From positions 159,134-223,133 of the forward strand of contig PTFA01000407.1 in NCBI GenBank assembly GCA_003342895.1: DNA of 64,000 nucleotides, in the 5' to 3' direction. This DNA is from Casuarius casuarius. Taxonomy: Eukaryota > Chordata > Aves > Casuariiformes > Casuariidae. The translations under genes were made by a program, and so were the position numbers. Below the pieces are notes generated by a model. The model was not told the DNA's origin, did not search any database, and worked only from the letters and a program-made list of their open reading frames with translations. Positions within the stretch are counted from its first letter, which is position 1, and each line of letters starts with the position of its first letter. Below, one piece after another: positions 40,001 through 49,815 of this stretch.

Positions 40001-42137
40001 TGTGTTCTTCCAGAGGCTGCCGCTCCTCAGCACAGTCACAGGGATGCTCGGCAGTACGTTGCCTCCCGGTTCCAGCACGTGCCCCCGTCAGCCTCGCAGA
40101 GAGGCCGTGCCCCGCTGTCCCCGCTCGAGAGCTCGGTCACCGAGAGGTCCCGCCCTCTGCACACGCCGAGTCCCCAGACAGAGCCCTCAGCGTCCTACCA
40201 CTGCCAGGAAGTAACGCAAGACACTGCGCGTGCCCTAGGTCTTCAAACTCATTTTGAAACCATGCTTCACTAGGCTAGCTCGACTCAAAAGCTGGGGACC
40301 TGCTGGACAACAGTTATCCCTTCTCCCCTTTCAGGGCAGTTGTTGGTGGGAAACTTGGAGCTGAGGCAGGACCTCCTCCCAGGGACTCGGGCTCCCTCTG
40401 GACGTGCGCGTCGGGTTAGACTAGGCAAGGTCTTATCCCCCGCCGGTATTTTCCGAACATCAGATGCATTTGAAAACTCCTAAAGGGTTAATGCTATTTG
40501 ACTGAATACTTGTGGCAGGTGGCAGGGAAAAGCCGTCCATTGGTCTCCCCTCCAGATAACCTGTTCTCTGAGTACAAGAGTATAAAATTATGATTTAAAT
40601 ATATCCAAATGCATGTAATTAATCACAAGTGCAACATACCTCCTTCCTGCTGAGAAACCTTATTAACAGTGTGGGTGGAATCCTAAAATACCCTATCTGC
40701 CACGCTGCAGCTCAAACGCTCCAGCGTGGAAAGCCACAAAGCACCGAGCAGAACGGAGCAGCCAGGCTGCAGTTCAGACCCACAGCCTTCCCGGCCAGGC
40801 TGGTACCGAGTGAGCCCAGGGGCCCCGGGCAAACTTTGCAGAGAGGCGGTAAAGCCTCCACTCAACCCACAGCTGAGCTGCAGGCAGAGACTTCCATGAG
40901 GCTCCAGTAAGTACAGACAAAATTTGCCTCCCCCCTGTCCATTGCAAGAAAAACCACAATCACCTAGAGAACATTTTGTAAAGAGGAGTGTAAAAGTTTC
41001 CAGCCATGGAGGATGCGTTACAGCCCAAGGAGTTTTCCCAGCGGTCAGCAGCCTCCCTCCGCCCGTGGTCACCGGGCTGCGGTGCTTGCTCACATTCCCT
41101 GGCGGAAAGGATGCACATCGCAGAACCGGGAGCACCGTGACTCAAAAGATCTGAGCTGAGATTAGCGGAGGCTGACGTGGGCTTGGCAGCGCTCTCAGGG
41201 GCTCGTGGCAAACACTGCTCACAGGGGAACCCTACAACGGTAGCCATGCCTGCGAGGACACGCGGGAGGTGAGGAACGGCATCTTTGCTCTTGCCAGCAT
41301 CGATTCCTTCTCAGCTTCGCGTGTTAAAATACCAAAAGTGCTAAAAAAAAAGGATGCATCTACTATCACAGGTGGTCAAACACAATTGTTGTTTCAGAAC
41401 AACAGTTACTGCTGCAGGATTTGATACCAAAAAAAAAAGGCAGAGCTGCTTTAAAGCGTCCTTTTGTTTTAGCTCAGCGTTTTGCTGATAGCGCATGATT
41501 ACTAATGAATGATAGTACAGCCGGTACACACAGAAAAATATTTCACCTGGGGAAGTAACTCCGAATCACAGTGAATTTCAGGAGAACGTGGAGCTTTGGA
41601 AATCCTGGCTTTTCCCATAGGGCGGGGAACCACTAGCATCCTACCAAAGCCTTTCTGTGATACACGGAGTCACGCACAAGCAACCTGCAGGTCCTTAACA
41701 TCACGGTAAAATACACCAGGTTGCTTTATTTTTATTGTGGGGTTTGGTGATATTGCTTGACCGTAAAGATGAAATACAGAGGCAGATAAACAGGCTGCAT
41801 ACTTGTTTTTTCTACTGTCCACGGAATATTTGGTTATGGATGGCAAAATGTGGAAAGGTTTTGAAAGACACAGTCACCTTCTAGCTATCAAAACACTGCA
41901 GATCGGGCAGATGGGAAACCAAAAATATTATTTAGGTTTGGGCAGTAAAACTGACGTTGAACCCATTTGCCTCATTTTTCAGGCTTTGATGATAGTTAAT
42001 GACAGCTTACAGAAGTTGTAAGTGATCTAAAAAAGCCATAAAAAGCTGCTTTGTGTCCTTGTTCGGGGGATGAATTTGACAAAACCATTAGGGGGCTTTA
42101 AAACACTGTTTTGACTTTCTAGAACCAGCTGCGGGAT

Positions 42138-42157
42138 GATCCAACTGCAGTTGGATC
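42138..42157. repeat. Perfect 20-bp palindrome
   Basis: GATCCAACTG is followed directly by its exact reverse complement CAGTTGGATC, with no spacer. The centre is CTGCAG. The outer bases do not continue the symmetry. Confidence 0.9.
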
Positions 42158-42159
42158 CC

Positions 42160-42265
42160 CCTTGCATCTAAGAGAACATTTAAGAGGATTAATCCCAATA
42201 ATTTTAATTCAACAAAATGACCTTATGTAACATTACCAAGGAATTAATGAGAATTCTCTCATGTG
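42160..42265. promoter_or_regulatory. AT-rich candidate conserved element beside the palindrome
   Basis: Contains aagaggattaatccc (a GGATTA/TAATCC OTX/PITX-type palindromic site), aataattttaattcaac, ccttatgtaacattacc and aaggaattaatgagaatt. No coding or repeat explanation. GGATTAATCC is itself a near-perfect head-to-head bicoid-type homeodomain site. Confidence 0.4.
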
Positions 42266-42789
42266 GGTCATCCCGGGCCCGGTGGATTTTGCCCCCCGGG
42301 GATCCCATTGCTCTCAGAGCGTGGACAAAGTAGATTGACAATGTAGCACGTTGCATGGGATCAGAAAATAAGTCACCCAAGGCAGGAACCCTTTTTGCTT
42401 CACTGAATTAGTACTCGGGAACGCACAAAGAAGAACGCAGCTGTCAGCCTCTGCTGGTGCTATTTGAAATCCTTTTGGACCCAAGGCATTTTCTGCGGAA
42501 AAATGCAATTTCATCTAAAGCAAAAGCTGTTGCAGGAATATGTGCAGGCCAGTTGCTTTTTTAAGGGATAAAAATTCTGGTCTAATTGTTTTTGACTGTG
42601 TTTCTCTGCTGTTCTCACTGAGCAGAGCGGGATGCATATTGGGTGCATAATCAGCGCTAATTAGGTGCATGTAGGGTATTCGCTATTTGATCTTAATACC
42701 GAAGGCCCCAGGAGAGGGCACAGTATGAGAGTTACACAATTCCAAATTTTAGTAAAACCGAACTATGCCAGTGGCCTGACGTTACGTAA

Positions 42790-42935
42790 AAGGCAAGTCG
42801 CCGAGCGCAGGGCTCGCGGCGGGACGAGACAGGCTCAGCCAGCGCACGGGCTCGCTCCCCTCGGCTGCCCCTCGCTGCTCCCGCTCCCCACCCCGGGCGC
42901 GCGCAGGGGCTGTGGGGCCGGCTCCTGGGCTGGGC
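42790..42935. promoter_or_regulatory. Short CpG-rich patch
   Basis: Dense CG dinucleotides (tcgccgagcgcagggctcgc, ggcgggacgag, ccccgggcgcgcgcagg) in otherwise CpG-poor intron. Too short for a strong island call. No exon is recognised on either strand. Confidence 0.4.
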
Positions 42936-43111
42936 ACCGGCCACAGCCTTTCTCCTTTGGGTCCCCTTTGGGCAGAATTTTATTTTGCTTTGGGCGCAGA
43001 ACAAACTGATTTAGGATGGCATAAAGGCGATTCTGTTACGTTTCTTCTATAGTAGGAAGTCTGATGGATTTTTCTTCTTGCCTGCGCCCTTATATCAGCA
43101 CCCCCCATTCC

Positions 43112-43192
43112 CATGCTTTCGGGGAAGGGACCATGGCTTGCTTTCTGTGCTTAAGCGGTCTGATCCTGGCTGCTGCAGGGAAACCTTGGGGT
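43112..43192 (+). mobile_element. Possible old L2/MIR-type 3' tail relic
   Basis: tgctttcggggaagggacc, atggcttgctttctgtg and ggtctgatcctggctgctg follow the word order of the amniote tail 'CTCTTCGGGGCAGGGACCATGTCTT...GGTCCTGATCCTGGCTGGGG'. Part of the middle is missing. Confidence 0.4.
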
Positions 43193-44137
43193 CAGCCCCC
43201 GGCATGCACAAATCAGCGCACCTCCATTGGCCGGGGCAGACCCTGGCCTTCGCGGGAGCGAGCGGCCCCAGCTCCGGTGCTCATTTATATCGTCACCAGG
43301 GCCTGGGTACCGCGACTCCTCTGAAGGCTTCAGTTTTTCCCGACTTTGTTGTTAAATTTCAGAGAATCACTATATTGCTGTCAAGTTTGGGTGACGTACT
43401 ACCAGTAACAGGATCGGCTGTGGCTGCTTTGCCTTGCCGCCTTTTGAAATATCAGTAGTGGCGTCTTTCATTTCTCAACCGTAATTAATTGCTTTCAAGA
43501 TTCAGGAGGTTGTTTATGCTCTCAAACATATTAGTACATTTACTGAAAAACAGTATTTCTCCCCACTGCTTCCTGTTAGGAAATGTTCATCCTAAAACAG
43601 GAGTCACAGAGCAAACAAAGGTGCATCCCAAATACACAATGCAAAAAAAGCCAAAAACAAAACCTAAAATCCTATAAAAGACACACGTGAGGGAAACGAA
43701 AATCCACTCCAGGAAATCGTCTCGCCTCTGAACTGCCACGTGCAGCTGAAGCGTGTGCATCACCCCTCAAGACAGCCCAAAGCCAAAATTAAGCATTGAT
43801 GTAGAACTCGATTCCAAAATTCAGAAAAGCCCAAAAACTCCTTCAACAAAGCTACAAGACCGTAGGGACACATCACCACATCGGGAGGGTTTCGGATGCA
43901 TTTGCTCCTGTTTGTGGCTGGTATTAAAGGGGAAAGGAAGAGTATTCTCCATATATTTTGTACACCTGCAAACAAGCAGCAGTCAAAGGTTTTCAAGTAG
44001 ATGCTGTATCTGGTCCCTACACATCTAGAAGTTAATTCACATTAGAAACGTCATCATTAGTACAGCATCTCCTCATCTACAGGCAAAAATGAGATGGTAG
44101 CAATGTCCATTCTGAGTAGACATGTGAGGGTTTCTAA

Positions 44138-44151
44138 TTTTTTTTTTTTTT
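44138..44151 (+). repeat. Poly-T run (14)
   Basis: Fourteen consecutive T followed by aagcttttt. No antisense retroposon is recognised next to it. Confidence 0.85.
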
Positions 44152-45210
44152 AAGCTTTTTGGCCTGCACTTAAGGTATGGAAGTACATGTCTAACTAACT
44201 AGACCTTAAAGGCATCAGAGCTACTTAAATGCTTTGATATTAGGCACAAATTTAGCTCCCTTGCAAGAACAAGAACATTTCTGACCTGTATAGAGGTTCA
44301 TGAAACTCTTGCAAATGATTTGAATAGGAACAGGCTCAAACGCTTCCAGGGCTGTAGATTTTGGCAGCATATTTCAATCCTCTGATGTATTTACTTATTT
44401 TTATTTTATTTTTTTAACATGAACCAGCTGGTTAGTTATGATAGCTTCCCTGCATGCAAGAAGTACTTTGGTGAATTCAGTTTTGAGTGACCCCGAAGGT
44501 ATTTCCTCTGAAGAGATTTTCCCCAGCTGAGAGTCTATCACAGGGCATCATCTCTACTTCTTGGACTGCTGTTAAGAACGCAGGTTGAAAAAATTATGCA
44601 TTTTTAAGTGGGTTCAGTTGGTGATTTTTAGATGACCCTGAGGAAGCTGTTCTGCCTTTAAAAAGCAGGCATGTAGGCAGACAGGCGTCTTAATCTCCAT
44701 CCCAGAGAATTACTTGCAGGAATAGGACGTACGACATGTCATTCAGGCACAGGCAGAGTTTAAGAATGAGCTTTTTGAGAGATTTTCACCCTATCATGGA
44801 GCTCTGGACTGTGCCTTTGCAGTCGCTGAAACACAAGGTCATGGGCATCTGCGTTGGTTTAGTTTAACATAATCCAGGAGTTTTTAATCGCATTTCGGGT
44901 TATTAAATGAGTAAAAACAGAATCACTGGAATTTAGCTTCATAACTCTCCTGTAAACAAACTTTTAAACCTCATATCAAGATGAAAATAAATTCAAAAAT
45001 AGCTGATTGCCTCTGGCAGAAGATTTTCAAACAAAATTTGATCAACCCTCCCCTCGCCTTTATTAAATTAAAATTTTTGGATTATTTCCCCCATCTGCAA
45101 ACAACATTTACAGAGTTTCTCCAAAATTAAATTTTTTCCCTTTGATTCAAGCCCTACCCAGCCTTACCAGAATAACATGGTTTATCCTGATATGAAACAA
45201 ATTTTTGAAA

Positions 45211-45239
45211 GAAAAAGAGGGAAAGAAAGGGGGGGGGGG
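45211..45239 (+). repeat. Purine tract ending in an 11-G run
   Basis: gaaaaagagggaaagaaa is followed by eleven consecutive G at 45229-45239. It is a slippage-prone homopurine stretch that may be mis-sized in an assembly. Confidence 0.8.
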
Positions 45240-46810
45240 CAAGAATAGATTTGTGCTCGTGTGTTCCAAAACTCTTTACAAAAAGTCAACCTTTGATCCA
45301 GCCCTATCCCAGACACATATGTGCAGGGTGCTCTTAACAGCATGAGCAAAGCGGCAAGCAGCAAAGGCCCAGCTGTCCCTTTCACGCCTCTTCCCTTCTG
45401 ATACGGTACAAGTGATCTCCTGCAGTATAAGCAGCATTTTATACCCTGTAGCATCTCAGACTCTTTGCATCATTTGGGAGTTTTTCTTGCACCCGTTCTC
45501 CATGAGGACTTCATAGCACAAGCTCCCCACAGAGAGCGCTCGGGAGAACTGAGCTTTCTTGCCATGGAAGGAAACACTGCTGAGGAATATACAACGAGCC
45601 ACTCCAAAGTCACGATGGGGGTGTTAAGCAGGGTACCACCACCAATGGAAAGCAGTTCAACCTCTTCCATGCACTGAAAGCTACATAAAGCACCAAGAAG
45701 CGAAATTCATCTTGGTGAAACAAGGAGCTATACAAAAGCTGTGCAATGACCTTTAAATACCTTAATTTAGATGAAGGTGAGGAATGAGGACTGCTTGCAT
45801 GGGAACTGGACCGTTCATTTGCAAGGTATTTGCTTGCAATANACCTCTAGTGTAATAACCTGCTGGTGATTTCTTGCCTGGTTTTATTCAAACAAATCAC
45901 TAACTTTAAAGATGTGCATTGAGATGGGAAAACTTCAGCTAGAAACACCTTGCTGATTGAAAGTAAATCATCTTAGATAAAACAGAAACAGTATGGGATG
46001 TATTTTCTTTATTAGGTAATTGGAAGTCTCCACCCGCCTTTTACAGTGATGCAGAGAGTGTGAAGGCATGCAATGCTCCCTGAATTTTGCAGGAAACATT
46101 TCAGAGGCATTGGCTTGAGCTCTTGGAGCGATAACAAAGTCCAGGAGATGATGCAGGGTGATGGCAGCAGGGGAGGGGAGGAAAGCTGCATGCAAAGCTA
46201 TGAAAAGGATGGGGAAATACTAAGCTCTGTAAGGAGGTGGGGGGAACAGAGGTCTTCATAGCAGGCTCTACCATGCTGAACACTGTCCTTTCTCTCCCAT
46301 TGCCTAAAGCAGCACAAACTTGGGAGAATAAGCCACACTAATGAGAAAGTCTTGGCTGCCTAACACACAGCCCTCAGAGCAGTGTTGGAAGAGCCAGTAT
46401 CACTTTGACAGTCTTGCCGTGTGGATCAGATTCACAGCAGAGGGTTAGCAGTCACTACCAGTCTTTCTTCAAGGGCGGTCAGTCCTTATCTGGCCTATCC
46501 CNTCCCATTCGCTAGGCCCCCAACTAGTAGGTCTTGCTAAGATCTTGCGAGCTTGCACATTCCTATGCTTCTGTGCATCAATCGTCTATCACTAGAACTA
46601 ACAGCTATAGATAGGTACAGCAGAGAAAGAGCACATTTGGTAAGATTCAGTGTTTTCAGACCAGTCAGGTTTAAGGAACTTCTTGCTACATATTTACAGA
46701 GCTGGCTGAGGCAATCTCAAACTTTACCACTTCTCCTTGAGAGCTCTTGGAGGACAGATGAGGTATCAGAAGACGCAAAAAATGTAAACATAGTATCTAT
46801 CTTTTAATAC

Positions 46811-47905
46811 ATAGGGAGAAAAAAGGAGTAAGATAGTTACAGACCAGTCAGCTTAACTTCTAGAAGCTTTCAAGGGAATCAAGCTATCAATCAAAAGTTT
46901 GTAAGCACCTAGGAGATAAATAGGGAGATGAGTAACATCCAGCATGGATTATTCAAAAATGAGGCATGTTAAACCAATCTAATTTCCTTTCATGACAGGA
47001 AGTAGAGGAGAAATAGTTGATGTCCTGTCTAGATTTTGGGACAGATTTGAGAGTCACATTTCTCTCTCAAAGTGAGCTAGGGCAACAACCCAGATAAACT
47101 CCTCCAGAACACATGCAGAACGGGTGGCCAGCAAAACTCCCCCAGACTCTATAGCTACCCAATGGTTCACGGTCAGAACAGAGGACTGTATGAACCAGGA
47201 CTCTGCAGGGGGCTGCAAGGGTTCATTTTATTCAGAATTTTCATCAATGACCAGGATGAGAAATACATATTTTCATTATACCATCAGTGACATGGAGCTG
47301 GGAGAAGTACTTCAACACACTGGAGGATAGGTTTTAAAGTTTAAAATGATCTTAAGTTAGAGAAGTAATCTGAAAAAGTGTGGGTGCCAATCCATTAAGG
47401 CAACTAGTAAATTCAACATTTGAGTGGGTTTAGCCAATAGCACAAGCTACAGCAGGGAGGCTGATCACTTGGTAGCAGTTCTGCAAGAGAAGGATGCCGG
47501 CTTAGTGGACAGCCTGAGCTAATGCCTTGTTTGTGTGAACAGGGGCAGAAGCCATTTGAGGATTTATAAACAGGAGGGAGATAACATACAAGACAAATGA
47601 AGAGGACTTGGGCTACCCAGGACAAGGCCTCCACTGGAGGACTGCACCTTGTCCAGGGCACTGTACCTCAAGGAGGAGGACCACCAAATTGGAGCAGGTG
47701 TAGGCAAGAGTCATTACAGCTACAAAACACAACTCAGGAGAAAGATTGGGAGGGCTGGCAGGAAAACACCAGAACAGCTTGGCTGGAAGAGGAGGTGGGG
47801 GGGGAGAAAATGGCAGTCTCTGCTCCAAGAAATTTCTAGGACAGATAGACGAGTATCACATCAGGAGCAACCTAGGTAGAACAGGTCCTTGCTCAGATTA
47901 GCCCC
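46811..47905 (+). mobile_element. Old CR1 LINE relic: reverse-transcriptase part to 3' region (sense)
   Basis: Broken CR1 ORF2 in the sense direction. At 46838-46861 one frame reads YRPVSLTS, a conserved segment at the start of the non-LTR reverse-transcriptase domain. Further on, the frame reads SNIQHGLFKN, then after a stop TNLISF, matching the CR1 QHGF/TNLI region. A VDVL...F stretch matches the place of VDVVYLDFSKAFD. Later words (ccaatggttcacggtcagaa, cttcatcaatga-like, ctggaggataggtttta, ctccactggaggactgcacc) follow CR1 order toward the 3' end. Frameshifts, stops and deletions are many, so it is dead. The left and right edges are approximate. Confidence 0.8.
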
Positions 47906-48369
47906 TAGTCAAGATCCAGCCCTACCGCTTGCTGGAGTTCTCGCGTGCTTTGCTTAACAGCTGCCGCTTCGCAACAAGGCAGTACGTGTCAACAGGGACA
48001 TAGGACAAAATCATCTTTAGCTTTGTTTTTTTAATACATTTATTTTTTAGTGAAAGGCTGCAGGCATGTAAGTGCCTTGTTGAACTGAAGCCAGAGCAAG
48101 CTACGCAAATTGCACCCCCTGTTTCCAAGTATTTCATTTATTTTGTAATTAAGCAACAATCACTGAGGCACCAGGCACTTCTTCAGGCTTAATGACTTGC
48201 TGGGAGATGGCAGAAGATCTGATCTGCAATGGAGCCATTTTCCCCAGCAAATACCTATCTGTTATTGCCATCCTAAAATGGGAATGACAACAATAACGTA
48301 CAAACATATGGGGTTTGCTGTTAGTAGCTGATGGCTAGGCAGTAGGCATTAATAGGTGCATTAGACAAT

Positions 48370-48475
48370 CGGGTTCAGTTTTCTCTCGCCATTCCGTTCA
48401 AAGCACTGTTTGATTAATCACTTGGTGAATGAAATGGCTTTTTAATTGCTCAGAGTCACTTTTAAAAATTACAGC
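48370..48475. promoter_or_regulatory. Possible conserved non-coding element
   Basis: Contains ttcaaagcactgtttgatta, attaatcacttggtgaatg and ggctttttaattgctcagag. TTCAAAG is a TCF/LEF-type word (inverted), and GATTAATC is a homeodomain-type palindrome. Weak, texture-only call. Confidence 0.25.
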
Positions 48476-49497
48476 GTTGTCTCCTCCTCCACAGCCCCTG
48501 GGATCCTCTTAAACCCCTCCTCTTCCTTTGCCCTGGAGAGAACCAGGTCCCGTGTGGCAACAAGGAACCTGCCTACAGCAGTTTGCGATACATTTCAGAC
48601 ACAGAAAAGATGCAAGCCATTTAAAAAAATAGAGGATTCAAATTTTTAGTGCTGAAAACCTTTCGTTCCCATTGATTTGTGGATTGTCTAAGGACTAGAC
48701 CCAGCTTGACTGATTCCTCAAAGAATTCCCAGTGTTGACACACTGCTTGTTCCTATACACTTTGCATTTTTAACGGTTAGAGCTGACTGCAGTCTCCAAA
48801 AACCACTGCTTTGTGTCCTTGGGCACACAAGCTAGCTCAAGCCCCCCCACCCCCAAATAATACACCTCAAGAGCATTGCTGGAGCTTTAGACATAACATC
48901 AGGCCAGCCTGTCCTCCAGGCAGTAAAGCACAATAGCCGCTCTGCAGGCCAGAAGATAGATATATCCTAAAAGGATGAGCGATAGCATGAATATTTCCAA
49001 AGAACTATGGAAAAAGCTGCCACAGGAGTTCAGTGATCACATCACCAAGGCAAGCAAGAAGAGAAATATTTGCTAAAAACATATAGGACAATAAATTAGT
49101 TCAGTGTCCTAGCAGTCTTTGGAACAGCACTGGTCAGTGGGGGTTTCCTCACTCAAATATTAAGTAATGTGCTAAATGCATGATTGATAAATCAGGAGGT
49201 ACTTCCTACAGCAGAACTTTAATACTGGCCATCTGCAGCACTGCTTTCAGTCCTTGTGGCTGCCTTCCCAGAGAAATTCACAGACCAACAATCATGTTTT
49301 TTCTCCACTCGCTTTTATGCCTCATTTAAAAGTAATGCTTTTATGTCTGCTCTTTGACTGTCGACATGTTGCCCAGTCAGCAGTGTGTGCGCTGAGGGAG
49401 ACCAGACCCATTCTCCATCATTTAATTCTACCTCCTCAGAGCAAGGAGCCCTGTTACTTGATAGGGCGCTTACAGGGTTTGAGTATTTAGAAACAGA

Positions 49498-49815
49498 CTC
49501 ACAGAATAATTTCAGTTGGAAGGGACCTCTAGAAGTCTCTGGTCCAACCTCCTGCTCAAAACAGGGCCATCTCAGATCAGTTGGCTCCAGGCCTTGTCTG
49601 CTTAAGTTTCACATAGCTCCCAACATGGGGATTTCTATGATCGCTGTTCCAGGGTTTGACCACTCTCTTGATGAAAGAAAAATTCTTAATACCCGGCTGG
49701 CTTTACTAAGCTCCAGGCTGTGTCCGGCCCCAGAGCTGGGCTACAGCTTCTCTGTACTGCCCTGGGTAGCTGCAGACAGCAACAAGACCCCCCTTCACCT
49801 CTTCTGTCAGAAAAT
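49498..49815 (-). mobile_element. CR1 LINE 3' end fragment (antisense)
   Basis: This is the reverse complement of a CR1 3' end: cacagaataatttcagttgg, aagggacctctagaagtctc, ggtccaacctcctgctcaaa, then tctcttgatgaaagaaaaat and a looser segment ending in accccccttcacctcttctg. The middle is divergent. The 3' end is on the left, so the insertion points left. Confidence 0.85.

Noticed and set aside
48895..49085. Possible CR1 sense relic (ctatggaaaaagctgccaca)
   Set aside because: Only one short phrase resembles CR1; the rest does not follow the order of the element.
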